Positions 24,930 through 33,888 of a stretch of 64,000 nt of DNA are shown here, piece by piece. Positions within the stretch are counted from its first letter, which is position 1. Each line of letters begins with the position of its first letter. Location of the stretch: contig JAFZSL010000075.1 in NCBI GenBank assembly GCA_017619375.1, positions 62,001-126,000 on the forward strand, written 5' to 3'. This DNA comes from Prevotella sp. (GTDB lineage: Bacteria; Bacteroidota; Bacteroidia; Bacteroidales; Bacteroidaceae). The notes under the pieces were generated by a model that was not told the origin of the DNA, made no database searches, and worked only from the letters and a program-made list of their open reading frames with translations. A program made the translations under genes and the position numbers.

Positions 24930-27365
24930 ATGAAAGTATTGAAATTCGGCGGAACGTCCGTGGGTTCCGTAAAGAGCATTCTTAGTTTGAAGCGCATCGT
25001 GGAGACGGAGTCCCGTCGCACACCGGTGGTAGTGGTGGTGAGCGCCCTTGGGGGCATCACCGACAAGTTGATTGCCACATCGCAGTTGGCCTTGAAAGGC
25101 GACGAGAGTTACAAGGATGAGTTCCAGGCAATGGTGGACCGCCATCATCGCATGATCGACACCGTCATCACCGAGCCACACGACCGCGAGCATCTAACCA
25201 GCACCATCGACACGTTGTTCGAGCAGTTGAAAAGCATATTTTTCGGTGTCTACCTCATCCACGACCTCAGCGAGAAGACCCTCGATGCCATCGTGAGTTA
25301 CGGTGAGCGCTTGAGCAGCCATATCGTTGCCGCCATGGTGAAGGGTGCGAAATGGTATGACTCACGTCCGATGATCAAGACTTTCCGCAAGAACGGCCGC
25401 CACACGTTGGACAGTGAGTTGACCAACCGTCTTGTGCGTGAGACGTTCGCCGAACTTCCCCAGGTGTCGCTCGTCCCAGGCTTCATCAGCATGGACCGCG
25501 ACACGGGCGAGATTACCAACCTGGGCCGTGGCGGCAGTGACTACACCGCAGCCATCATCGCCGCCGCCCTTGATGCCGAGACATTGGAAATCTGGACGGA
25601 TGTCGATGGATTCATGACCGCCGACCCGAAGGTGATCAAGAGTGCCTACACCATTAACGAACTGAGTTATATAGAGGCGATGGAGCTTTGCAACTTCGGG
25701 GCGAAAGTGATCTATCCTCCCACCATCTATCCCGTCTGCGTGAAAAACATCCCCATTTGGGTGAAGAACACGTTCAATCCCTCCAATGCCGGCACCATCA
25801 TCAAGGAGAAGGTGGCTGACGACCGAAAGCTCATCAAGGGCATCTCGAGCATCAGCGGGACGACGCTCATCACCGTCACCGGTTTGTCGATGGTGGGTGT
25901 CATCGGTGTGAACGAGCGCATCTTCAGCACCCTCGCCGCCAATGGCATCTCCGTCTTCATGGTGTCGCAGGCTTCTTCGGAGAACTCCACCTCCATCGGC
26001 GTGCGCGACACGGAAGCCCAAAAGGCCGTCGAGGTGCTCGACGAGGAGTTCGCCAAAGAGATAGAGACAGGAGCCATGTTCCCCATGCATGCCGAAAGCG
26101 GGCTGGCCACCATCGCCATCGTGGGCGAGAATATGAAGCACACACCAGGCATCGCCGGCAAACTTTTCGGCACGCTCGGACGTAGCGGCATCAGCGTGAT
26201 AGCCTGCGCCCAGGGTGCTTCGGAGACGAACATCTCCTTCGTGGTGGACGGGCGTTTCCTCCGCAAGTCGCTCAACGTGCTTCACGACTCCTTCTTCCTT
26301 TCCGAATACAAGGTGCTCAACCTCTTCATTTGTGGCATCGGCACGGTGGGCAGCAAACTCATTGAGCAAATCCGCGCCCAATATGAATTGTTGATGGAGC
26401 GCAATAGGTTGAAACTCAATGTGGTGGGAATAGCTTCGTCGAAGAATGCCATCTTCACCCGCGACGGCATCAATCTTGACAACTACAAGGAACAATTGCA
26501 GCAGTCCACACCAAGTGACACGCAGCGCCTGCACGACGAGGTGATTGGCATGAACATCTTCAACAGCGTTTTCGTCGACTGCACGGCGAGCCGAGAAGTG
26601 GCCAGTCTCTACCAATCGTTCTTGGAACACAACATCAGCGTCATCGCCGCCAACAAGATTGCCGCCTCCTCAGACTACGACACCTATCGCGAGTTGAAGC
26701 AGACGGCACTTCGCCGTGGCGTGAAATTCCGCTATGAGACCAACGTGGGTGCAGGTCTGCCCATTATCGGCACCATCAACGACCTGGTGAATTCTGGCGA
26801 CAAGATACTGAAGATCGAGGCCGTGCTGAGCGGGACGCTCAATTTCATCTTCAACGAAATAGCTGCCGATGTGCCCTTCTCTGAGACGGTTCGCCGCGCC
26901 AAGGAGCAAGGCTACAGCGAGCCAGACCCACGTGTGGACCTCAGCGGCACCGACGTGGTGCGCAAGTTGGTCATCCTCACCCGCGAGGCAGGCTATCAGG
27001 TGGAGCAGGGCGACGTGGAGAAACGCCTTTTCGTTCCCACTGAATTTTTCGAAGGCAATGTGGAAGAGTTCTGGAAAAAGTTGCCAAACCTTGACGACGA
27101 CTTCGAGAAGCGCCGCCAGAGATTGGAAGCAGAGGGCAAGCGTTGGCGCTTCGTGGCGGTGATGGATCACGGCAAAGCCAGCGTGGCGCTGCAAGAGGTG
27201 CCGCAGGGGCATCCCTTCTACAACCTTCAAGGCAGCAACAACATCGTGATGCTCACCACCGAGCGTTACCGCGAGTTCCCCATGCTCATCCAGGGCTATG
27301 GCGCCGGAGCCAGCGTCACCGCAGCCGGTGTCTTCGCCAATATCATGAGCATTGCCAACATCTAA
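24930..27365 (+). CDS. thrA: Bifunctional aspartokinase/homoserine dehydrogenase
   Basis: This 811-residue enzyme catalyses the first and third steps from aspartate to homoserine for threonine and methionine. The N-terminal aspartokinase begins KVLKFGGTSVGS and includes the region WTDVDGFMTADPK. Central ACT domains (about 320-460) bind the feedback amino acid. The C-terminal homoserine dehydrogenase has an NAD(P)-binding segment near FICGIGTVGSKL and the catalytic region GAGLPIIGTINDLVNSGD. The start at 24930 is supported by the promoter box and by homology. It ends 10 bp before the apgM-like gene, consistent with an operon. Confidence 0.95.
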   Translation: MKVLKFGGTSVGSVKSILSLKRIVETESRRTPVVVVVSALGGITDKLIATSQLALKGDESYKDEFQAMVDRHHRMIDTVITEPHDREHLTSTIDTLFEQLKSIFFGVYLIHDLSEKTLDAIVSYGERLSSHIVAAMVKGAKWYDSRPMIKTFRKNGRHTLDSELTNRLVRETFAELPQVSLVPGFISMDRDTGEITNLGRGGSDYTAAIIAAALDAETLEIWTDVDGFMTADPKVIKSAYTINELSYIEAMELCNFGAKVIYPPTIYPVCVKNIPIWVKNTFNPSNAGTIIKEKVADDRKLIKGISSISGTTLITVTGLSMVGVIGVNERIFSTLAANGISVFMVSQASSENSTSIGVRDTEAQKAVEVLDEEFAKEIETGAMFPMHAESGLATIAIVGENMKHTPGIAGKLFGTLGRSGISVIACAQGASETNISFVVDGRFLRKSLNVLHDSFFLSEYKVLNLFICGIGTVGSKLIEQIRAQYELLMERNRLKLNVVGIASSKNAIFTRDGINLDNYKEQLQQSTPSDTQRLHDEVIGMNIFNSVFVDCTASREVASLYQSFLEHNISVIAANKIAASSDYDTYRELKQTALRRGVKFRYETNVGAGLPIIGTINDLVNSGDKILKIEAVLSGTLNFIFNEIAADVPFSETVRRAKEQGYSEPDPRVDLSGTDVVRKLVILTREAGYQVEQGDVEKRLFVPTEFFEGNVEEFWKKLPNLDDDFEKRRQRLEAEGKRWRFVAVMDHGKASVALQEVPQGHPFYNLQGSNNIVMLTTERYREFPMLIQGYGAGASVTAAGVFANIMSIANI

Positions 27366-27375
27366 CCCCGACGAA

Positions 27376-28617
27376 ATGAAGCATATCATCATCTTGGGCG
27401 ACGGGATGGCCGACCACGCCATCGAATGCCTTGGAGGCCGCACTCCCTTGCAGGCAGCCGACACTCCCTATATGGACATGCTGGCCCGCAAAGGGCGCAA
27501 TGGTAGATTAGTGACCGTTCCGGAGGGTTTCCCTCCCGGTTCTGAAGTGGCCAACACCGCCATCATGGGTTATGACCTCGACAAGGTGTATGAAGGCCGC
27601 GGACCGTTGGAGGCCGCCTCCATCGGATATGAAATGGCTTCTGAAGACATGGCCATCCGCTGCAACATCATCTGTCTTGCCGACGGCAAAATCAAGAACC
27701 ACCATGGCGGTCACCTCGCCACCAGTGACGGTGACACCCTCATCCGCTATTTGGACGAACATTTGGGAAATGATCGGGTGCGGTTCATCACAGGCATCCA
27801 ATACCGTCACCTGTTGGTGGTGAAAGGGGGCAACAAACACATCACCTGTTCACCTCCACACGACCATCCCGACGAACCTTGGCAACCTCTCTTGGTGAAA
27901 GGCGACACACCGGTGGACAGCCCTGCCGACAAGGGGAGGATGACCCCGGAAGAGACCGCAGAATTGCTCAACGACCTCATCGTCCGCTCGCAAGAACTCC
28001 TTGCAGCCCATCCCTTCAACCAGAAACGGAGGGAGGAGGGGAAAGACGAGGCCAATTCCATCTGGCCTTGGAGTCCCGGATACCGCCCTTCGATGGAAAC
28101 CATCGGTGAAATGTTTCCGGAAGTGAAGAGTGGCAGCGTGATATCCGCTGTCGACCTCATCAAGGGCATCGGCCACTACGCCGGACTGAACATCGTGGAA
28201 GTGGAAGGCGCCACCGGCCTTTATGACACCAACTATGAGGGGAAGGCCGTTGCTGCCATCGAGGCGTTACGTCACGAAGACTTCGTCTTCCTGCATTTGG
28301 AGGCGAGCGACGAGGCTGGACATGACGGAGACCTTGACTTGAAAATCCGCACGATAGAATATCTCGACCATCGTATCGTGGAACCCATATACAACGAGGT
28401 GAAGCATTGGGACGAACCCGTATGCATCGCCGTCCTTCCCGACCATCTCACCCCGGTGGAGACGCGGACCCATGTGAAAGGTCCCGTGCCTTTCCTCATC
28501 TGGCATAGGGACATCACCCCCGATAATGTCTTGCTCTATGATGAGACAAGCGCAGTGGCAGGGTCGTATGGCTTGCTGAAGCTGGGAGAATTCATCCGGG
28601 CTTTTATGAGGAGCTGA
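27376..28617 (+). CDS. Cofactor-independent phosphoglycerate mutase-like protein, candidate homoserine kinase
   Basis: A 413-residue protein of the archaeal-type ApgM branch of the alkaline phosphatase superfamily. The metal and active-site motifs GDGMAD near the start, GSEVANTAIMGYD and, near the C-terminus, PDHLTPVETRTHVKG are visible. In Bacteroidota this gene stands next to thrA, and comparative genomics has proposed that it replaces the missing homoserine kinase ThrB. Here it lies 10 bp after thrA, while thrC is at 60.3 kb and no GHMP-type thrB is in the window. A true phosphoglycerate mutase role cannot be ruled out. Confidence 0.85.
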   Translation: MKHIIILGDGMADHAIECLGGRTPLQAADTPYMDMLARKGRNGRLVTVPEGFPPGSEVANTAIMGYDLDKVYEGRGPLEAASIGYEMASEDMAIRCNIICLADGKIKNHHGGHLATSDGDTLIRYLDEHLGNDRVRFITGIQYRHLLVVKGGNKHITCSPPHDHPDEPWQPLLVKGDTPVDSPADKGRMTPEETAELLNDLIVRSQELLAAHPFNQKRREEGKDEANSIWPWSPGYRPSMETIGEMFPEVKSGSVISAVDLIKGIGHYAGLNIVEVEGATGLYDTNYEGKAVAAIEALRHEDFVFLHLEASDEAGHDGDLDLKIRTIEYLDHRIVEPIYNEVKHWDEPVCIAVLPDHLTPVETRTHVKGPVPFLIWHRDITPDNVLLYDETSAVAGSYGLLKLGEFIRAFMRS

Positions 28618-28630
28618 AGCCTCCAAAATG

Positions 28631-28680
28631 TTTTAGGAGAAAATCAGGAGGTTTTAGGAGCAAGTAGGAGGTTTTAGGAA
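28631..28680 (+). repeat. Five-unit 10-bp AGGAG repeat array
   Basis: Five units with AGGAG or AGGAA every 10 bp, with T-rich or CAAGT linkers, lie directly after the apgM-like gene stop and before a convergent gene. Unit and orientation match the 7921-8050 array. Confidence 0.75.
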
Positions 28681-28691
28681 GACTTTTCTTC

Positions 28692-29030
28692 CTAATATTT
28701 ACTGTTGTTGAGGAATTGAGAGTGGTTGAGGTGTCTGCGCTCCTCAATGAAATCCTCCAATCCCAGACGGTCAAGATATTCGTTGGAGATGAAATGGTTT
28801 TTGTAAAGTTTGTTCACCTTGAAAAGCAATGGGGCCATCTCTTCTTTCAAGGTGGCCAATTCCTTGTCGGTGAAGAGGTGATTGGGGGCTGTGAGCACCT
28901 GCAACCTCACATGGAACTGCCTCGCCTCAACAGCGCATTTCCTCGCTTCAACTCTCAAGTAGATGGCATAGGCAATCACTGCCGCCAAGAGAAGAACGGC
29001 CACGATACAAGAAACAATAATAATATTCAT
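28692..29030 (-). CDS. Small single-helix membrane protein, unknown function
   Basis: A 112-residue protein with one N-terminal membrane helix (about residues 3-25) and a charged cytoplasmic or periplasmic part, mostly helical (LKEEMAPLLFKVNKLYK). No family is recognised. A good minus-strand -7 box (TAACTTTG, 29239-29246) sits about 210 bp upstream, so the gene may have a long leader. It is convergent with the apgM-like gene. Confidence 0.5.
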   Translation of the reverse strand: MNIIIVSCIVAVLLLAAVIAYAIYLRVEARKCAVEARQFHVRLQVLTAPNHLFTDKELATLKEEMAPLLFKVNKLYKNHFISNEYLDRLGLEDFIEERRHLNHSQFLNNSKY

Positions 29031-29402
29031 CGCTGAAGATTCGATTTTAATTTATTTTCTTTTTTTTGTAAAAACATTTCCAATTCAAGTGGCGGCAAGC
29101 CGACCAACCTTTGGTTTGGCTTTGCTGAAGTAGCATGCGTAAGTTGTAGTCAATGCAGGGAGTGAGATTTATCCCGTTTTGTCACCTTGGTGACGTTGCT
29201 GCAGGTCCTCTATGGTATGAAAAGACCTTCTTTCGTGGCAAAGTTACTATTTTTTCTGGAGACGCCAATCAAAAATTGGAAAAAACAAACTCCTTTTTAT
29301 GAAAGGGTGATAGAAATGCATTCCCTTTCGACTCTATTGTCATAAAGATGGCTTTTGCCATATGAACAGTATGAAGTTTATTAATCGTTTAATTTTACTA
29401 AA
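29031..29402. other. Leader and intergenic region before the VWA gene
   Basis: This 372-bp stretch contains a minus-strand promoter-like pair (29239-29269) and, downstream of it on the minus strand, possible hairpins including GTCACC/GGTGAC (29180-29193) and a GCCAAACC stretch able to pair with GGTTGGTCGGC. On the plus strand ATGGC/GCCAT (near 29347-29361) precedes the VWA gene. No gene is supported. Confidence 0.5.
29239..29269 (-). promoter_or_regulatory. Minus-strand promoter with long leader
   Basis: TAACTTTG (29239-29246) with an ATTG element (29266-29269) 19 bp upstream. It would drive the small membrane protein at 28692-29030 with a leader of about 200 nt. Confidence 0.4.
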
Positions 29403-30143
29403 ATGGAAAACAAGGAAGAGAAAAAGGCTATGAAGACACAGATTTACAACTTGGTGGTCCTCGACCGTAGCGGTTCGATGCAAAGCATGCGCAAGGCCGC
29501 GGTCGACGGTTTCAATGAAACCCTTGCCGGCATCAAGAAAGCTCAAGAGCGTTATGCCGAGACCCAGGATCATTACATTTCGTTGGTGGCATTCTGTAGT
29601 TGCTCCACCGACAAGATTTATGACAAGGTACCCGTCGCCGAGGCTCATCCCATGAAGTTAAAAGACTACCAACCCTGCTGCTGTACACCGCTTTATGATG
29701 CCATGGGGTTCGCCATCACCGATATTCAGCGTCATGTCAAGGATATTAAGGATGTTGCCATTTCTGTCACCATCATCACCGATGGATACGAAAACGCGTC
29801 AAAGGAATTCACGCGCACTTCCATCAGGGCGCTTGTGGAGAGTCTGAAAGGGCAAGGGTGGACCTTCACTTTCATGGGAGCCAACCAAGATGCTGCCCTC
29901 ACCGCCGAAACCCTCGCCATTCGCTACTCCGCTAATTTTGATGCCACTGAAGACGGTGTGAGAGAAGCTTACTATAGAGATTCACGTTCAAAGTTCTCGT
30001 GGTTTGGCAAACTCAACGCTTCTTTTAGTCAAAGAATGATGATGGATGAAGATGACAGGATGAAGATGAATTCAGAAATGGCCGACATCGCTTTCGACGA
30101 GACGGAGACAGAAGACGAAGAGAATTATAATTTGGACGTCTGA
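29403..30143 (+). CDS. VWA (von Willebrand factor A) domain protein
   Basis: A 246-residue soluble protein. The metal-ion-dependent adhesion site DRSGSM (Asp21, Ser23, Ser25) begins the VWA domain, with TPLYDAMG and ITDGYEN as the other MIDAS loops. The C-terminal 35 residues are very acidic (ending ETETEDEENYNLDV). There is no signal peptide, so it acts in the cytoplasm, perhaps as a partner of an AAA ATPase or in stress response as in other bacterial VWA proteins. No such partner gene is adjacent. It ends before a bidirectional terminator. Confidence 0.75.
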   Translation: MENKEEKKAMKTQIYNLVVLDRSGSMQSMRKAAVDGFNETLAGIKKAQERYAETQDHYISLVAFCSCSTDKIYDKVPVAEAHPMKLKDYQPCCCTPLYDAMGFAITDIQRHVKDIKDVAISVTIITDGYENASKEFTRTSIRALVESLKGQGWTFTFMGANQDAALTAETLAIRYSANFDATEDGVREAYYRDSRSKFSWFGKLNASFSQRMMMDEDDRMKMNSEMADIAFDETETEDEENYNLDV

Positions 30144-30173
30144 TAACAGACGATAGGAAAAGTTGAAAAGAAG

Positions 30174-30207
30174 AAGACTTGGCCAAGCTTGGCCAAGTCT
30201 TTTTTTT
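30174..30207. terminator. Bidirectional terminator
   Basis: A 28-bp perfect palindrome (30174-30201) with seven or more T after it on the plus strand. It serves the VWA gene and, in the other direction, the MscS-like gene. Confidence 0.85.
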
Positions 30208-30229
30208 GTCAGAGTGAGCGGAGTGATTA

Positions 30230-32569
30230 TCAATTTGCCGGGATGATATGCAGGTCGCGTTGAGGAAATGGGATGGTGATGTTGTTGTCCTTCAAGGTCT
30301 GGTAGACACATTCAAGCACCAGGCAGTCGTCACTGTATTGGGAAATCACTGGCACCCATATCGCCACCTTGAGGTTGACACTGCTATCTCCGAATTCGCG
30401 GAGCAACACTTGCACCGGATGCTGGTTGGGGTCTTCTTTGACGAAGGGCAGGTTGGATAATGCCCCCACGAGTAATTTGCGTGTGTTGTTGATGTCGGTG
30501 CCGTAGGCCACGCCCACGTCGAGGAGACGCAATTCGTAGCCGGAGGTTTTCGTCATGTTCTTGTAGTTCTTGGTGAACAATTGGCTGTTCTGGAAGGCAA
30601 TCACCGAACCGTCCACCGACTCCAGCATCGTGCTGGTGTAGCTGATGGAACTCACTTTTCCGCGTATGCCGTCGCATATGATCCAGTCACCCACCTTGAT
30701 GCGTCCGGCCATCAGTGAGATGCCATAGTAGATGTTTTCAAGGATGTCCTTCGATGCGAAGCCCACACCGGTGGAAAGTCCTCCCGAGACTACCACGAGC
30801 CAGGTGTTGTCCACATGGCAGATGGCAAGGCTGATGATGAGCCACAAGCCCCACACAAGCAGTTGGATGATGTTCCTCCCCATGACGAATCGGCTTTCAG
30901 CCGAGAAGGGGTCTTTTTGATTGAAATAATGTTTCAGCAGTGCTTGGGCTGTGTGGTTGAGGTAGGAGAACACCATCCATAGGATGATGACCAAGGCGAT
31001 GTTCAGTACGCTGATGGTGATGTTGGAGGATTCAATGAACTTGTATGTGAAGATGCGCCATGTCAGTTCCGTGAGGTTGAACACGGAAGCCGCCCAGTAG
31101 ATGGCCAGTAGTACCGACATCACTCCCAATGCAGGCAGCAGGACGCTATAGAGGAGGTCGTAGTGCCATGACTGCGTGATGGGCTTGTCTTCCAGATGAT
31201 GCCGTTGGCCCCATCTCTTGATCCATGAGCGCAGGCAGGTGATGGTTAGGATGCAGGTGAGCTGCATGATCCACCAGATGAGAAGTTGGACGCTGAGCAG
31301 CGTGAAGCCAATCCATGAACTGATGACGGAGATGACGAAAACGATGGCGGAGATATAGGTGTAGAACACATCCAACTGTGGGATGTTGTGGTTGTGCCGT
31401 GACACCACCCACCATTGCCAGATGGCACAACAGAGGAGGATGGGAGGCAGGATGAGGTTGACCAACTCGTTGGGTACGAGTATGATGCGGAAGGCGATGA
31501 CGATGAATCCTATGGCAATCAGTGGCGCGTAGATGCGAAGTGCGCTCATGATTTGGTCCGAACTCACGCGTAGCAGCAATGACACGAGGATGACACCCAG
31601 CAGCCAGGCATACTGCGTGAGAAGTCCGCTCGCCATGATGAAGAAATTCTGGTTCCAGAAGATGCGTATGATTTGCAGTGCGATGGCGAAGATGATGACG
31701 GTGGCTGCCATGATGATGGCCGAGCGCTTGTTGCCCATGCTGTCGCTACCCAGGTGTTTCCTCACCATCCTGGTGCCGAGAAAACTGATGGACATGGCGG
31801 CGAGGGCGAAGATGCCCATCGTGATGAAGAGTCCGATGATCATGCGGCTGTCCCAATCCGATTTCACCTTCGATGGCAGGTATTTCTCCTGCACCGTGTC
31901 TTTAGTCTTCGACACACGTGACCGGAAATTGGACAGGATGGTGAGGTAGTTGTCGCCGCCGTTGACGAAGATGTTGCTTTGTATCTCGTTGTATCGGTTG
32001 TTGGCGTAGCTGTTCATACGCTCCAGACGCTCCTCTGTCTCCTTGTAGATATCGATGTAATCACTCATGCTCTGACGGTTCTCCCAAAGCATGCGGCTGA
32101 TGCACACCGCGAGCGTCAGGCAGACGTTGCGGTTCACCTTGGTGGTGTCGGGGAGGTTGCGCGTGTACATCTTGTCGAGGCTTGTCTTCAAGCTGTCGTA
32201 ACGGGCGATTTCAGAGTCGATGTTCTCGATGCTCATGCGGAAGGGAAGAATCTTCCGGTGGTAGTCCTTGTACAATTGGGTCACCTCGTTGCACGCATAG
32301 GTCAGGTCGAAGACGTACTCGTTCTTTTGAGAGTAAAGCATCAGCGCGTTTTGGTTGCTGCGATTGGAGATGTCAACCAATTCGCGTATGATTTGTTCGC
32401 GATATTTCTTGTGACTCTTCGCTTCGTTCTGGAGGTCTTTGTAAAAGGAAGTCATCTCCTCGCGCAATATGGAAAGCGTAGAGTTCAAATCCCTCTCCTT
32501 CAGCACGGCATGGCCGGGAAGGGCGGACAACAGCAACGGCAGCAATAGCAACAGGATTTTCTTTTTCAT
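30230..32569 (-). CDS. Large MscS-family mechanosensitive channel
   Basis: A 779-residue inner-membrane protein. A signal peptide (MKKKILLLLLPLLLSALPGHA) leads to a periplasmic helical domain of about 200 residues, then a multi-helix membrane region, and a C-terminal MscS channel core with STGVGFASKDILENIYYG and the beta domain near KVGDWIICDGIRGKVSSISY. The layout resembles MscK or YbiO-like large MscS proteins that release solutes on hypo-osmotic shock. The start at 32569 is used because the promoter (32620-32650, minus) leaves no room for the upstream Met at 32614. The gene is divergent from the BadF-type kinase. Confidence 0.85.
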   Translation of the reverse strand: MKKKILLLLLPLLLSALPGHAVLKERDLNSTLSILREEMTSFYKDLQNEAKSHKKYREQIIRELVDISNRSNQNALMLYSQKNEYVFDLTYACNEVTQLYKDYHRKILPFRMSIENIDSEIARYDSLKTSLDKMYTRNLPDTTKVNRNVCLTLAVCISRMLWENRQSMSDYIDIYKETEERLERMNSYANNRYNEIQSNIFVNGGDNYLTILSNFRSRVSKTKDTVQEKYLPSKVKSDWDSRMIIGLFITMGIFALAAMSISFLGTRMVRKHLGSDSMGNKRSAIIMAATVIIFAIALQIIRIFWNQNFFIMASGLLTQYAWLLGVILVSLLLRVSSDQIMSALRIYAPLIAIGFIVIAFRIILVPNELVNLILPPILLCCAIWQWWVVSRHNHNIPQLDVFYTYISAIVFVISVISSWIGFTLLSVQLLIWWIMQLTCILTITCLRSWIKRWGQRHHLEDKPITQSWHYDLLYSVLLPALGVMSVLLAIYWAASVFNLTELTWRIFTYKFIESSNITISVLNIALVIILWMVFSYLNHTAQALLKHYFNQKDPFSAESRFVMGRNIIQLLVWGLWLIISLAICHVDNTWLVVVSGGLSTGVGFASKDILENIYYGISLMAGRIKVGDWIICDGIRGKVSSISYTSTMLESVDGSVIAFQNSQLFTKNYKNMTKTSGYELRLLDVGVAYGTDINNTRKLLVGALSNLPFVKEDPNQHPVQVLLREFGDSSVNLKVAIWVPVISQYSDDCLVLECVYQTLKDNNITIPFPQRDLHIIPAN

Positions 32570-32619
32570 CGGGAGAGAATTATGCGGTGTACATTCCAAT
32601 CTTTTTCCAATCATGCATG

Positions 32620-32650
32620 CAAAGGTACTAATAAGAAAGAGAAAATCAAA
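32620..32650 (-). promoter_or_regulatory. MscS gene promoter
   Basis: TTTG (32647-32650 on the minus strand), a 19-bp spacer and TACCTTTG (32620-32627) form a consensus Bacteroidota promoter. Confidence 0.8.
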
Positions 32651-32666
32651 AAACTTCTTCTTTTAT

Positions 32667-32697
32667 TTTGCATTACGACAACCTTGCGTTACCTTTG
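32667..32697 (+). promoter_or_regulatory. BadF-type kinase promoter
   Basis: TTTG (32667-32670), a 19-bp spacer and TACCTTTG (32690-32697) form a consensus promoter. The facing promoter of the MscS gene starts only 16 bp away. Confidence 0.8.
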
Positions 32698-32718
32698 TCC
32701 CTCAAATCCATACAAAAC

Positions 32719-33573
32719 ATGCTTCATACCATGACATTGATAGCCGACAGTGGAAGTACGAAGACCGACTGGTGCCTGGCACGAGATGGCGAGATGGTGG
32801 CAAGGATTGCCACGCAAGGCATCAACCCCTTTTACCAGAGTGATGAAGACATCATACGCATATTGGAAGACGAGTTGTTGGCACAGTGGCCTGCCGACTT
32901 GGAGAACGCTCAGGAAGTCTTCTTCTATGGAGCCGGCGTGAGACCGGAGATGTCGGTTAGGATGGAGCGCTTGGTGGGCGAGGTCACACAGGCGGCTCGC
33001 GTGGAGGTGCACGGCGACCTCCTGGGGGCGGCACGTGCGCTCTTCGGAAGAGAGGAAGGCATCGCCTGCATCCTCGGCACCGGTTCCAACTCCGGCCTAT
33101 ACGATGGCACGCACATCGTGCAGAACACTCCGCCCCTGGGTTTCATCCTTGGTGACGAGGGCAGTGGGGCCGTGATGGGAAAGCGTTTCGTGGCCGACCT
33201 GTTCAAGGGGCTGATGCCGCAATGGCTCTTGGAAGAATTCAAGGCTGCCACACATCAGGACGTGGCGGACGTCATCCAATCCGTCTACCGCCAACCCTTG
33301 CCCAACAGGTATCTGGCGCAGGTCACAAGGTTCATCCACCAACATCTGCAGGTCGAAGAGGTGAATGCTCTTGTCGTGGACAATTTCTGTGACTTCTTCC
33401 GCAGGAACCTCGTGCAGTACCGGCGACGCGACCTGCCTGTCAAGATGATTGGCAGCATCGCCTTCCATTTCCACGAACAGTTGGCGCGCGCCGCCGAAAT
33501 GGAAGGGTTTGTACTCTGCGGCGTCGAGCAAGGCCCCATGGAGGGATTGGTGACCTTCCATGGGTCGGTTTGA
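32719..33573 (+). CDS. BadF/BadG/BcrA/BcrD-family ATPase, N-acetylglucosamine kinase-like
   Basis: A 284-residue member of the sugar kinase/Hsp70/actin fold. The phosphate-1 motif IADSGSTKTDWCLA near the start and GTGSNSGLYD near residue 115 match N-acetylglucosamine kinase-like proteins of Bacteroidota; LGDEGSGAVMG follows. It probably phosphorylates an amino sugar in cytoplasmic recycling. The promoter at 32667-32697 places the start at 32719 (or the nearby Met 32731). It is followed by a decayed fragment of another gene. Confidence 0.85.
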   Translation: MLHTMTLIADSGSTKTDWCLARDGEMVARIATQGINPFYQSDEDIIRILEDELLAQWPADLENAQEVFFYGAGVRPEMSVRMERLVGEVTQAARVEVHGDLLGAARALFGREEGIACILGTGSNSGLYDGTHIVQNTPPLGFILGDEGSGAVMGKRFVADLFKGLMPQWLLEEFKAATHQDVADVIQSVYRQPLPNRYLAQVTRFIHQHLQVEEVNALVVDNFCDFFRRNLVQYRRRDLPVKMIGSIAFHFHEQLARAAEMEGFVLCGVEQGPMEGLVTFHGSV

Positions 33574-33590
33574 CACCAGGCCCGGGGAGG

Positions 33591-33728
33591 GAAACATTCA
33601 TATCGGGAATGTTACCAGAAGAGGCAGATTACTATAATGGTCGGCAAGGTGACGAGTGGGATGCCCTAAAAGACATGGTTATGGCGATGCGGGGATTTTA
33701 TATTAATGGCAATCTATTATTTGTTTAG
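33591..33728 (+). pseudogene. Remnant of a DUF2238 (YjdF-like) membrane protein gene
   Basis: An open stretch encodes NGRQGDEWDALKDMVMAM, which fits the conserved GxQGDxWDxxxDM motif near the C-terminus of DUF2238 proteins. The region before it (ETFISGMLPEEADYY) also looks family-like, but it begins inside the intergenic region directly after the BadF stop and ends at a TAG (33728). The full protein normally has about 200 residues with several helices, so this is a degraded 3' part. Identification is from motif memory only. Confidence 0.4.
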
Positions 33729-33821
33729 AAATAAGTTCTGATAAAACCTCGTGAACGGCAAAGGATTTGTAAAGATAATAGGTATGTAAAAGATTAAAAA
33801 TTATTTAATATTCGTTTATTA

Positions 33822-33854
33822 TTTGTCGTTATTCGACAAAAATCAATATCTTTG
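33822..33854 (+). promoter_or_regulatory. Promoter of the DUF2975 gene
   Basis: TTTG (33822-33825), a 21-bp spacer and TATCTTTG (33847-33854) match the consensus. It sets the start of the gene at 33889. Confidence 0.8.
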
Positions 33855-33888
33855 CCCCAGATTTGTTTCACCAAAAGATAACTTGATT

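Larger units (their letters stand above)
33574..33888. other. Intergenic region with gene remnant and promoter
   Basis: Besides the DUF2238 remnant and the promoter at 33822-33854, nothing is recognised here. The part from about 33730 to 33820 is AT-rich. Confidence 0.6.

Noticed and set aside
25362-26630. 422-codon open frame antisense to thrA
   Set aside because: Low-complexity His, Gly and Glu-rich composition typical of antisense frames, with no motif.
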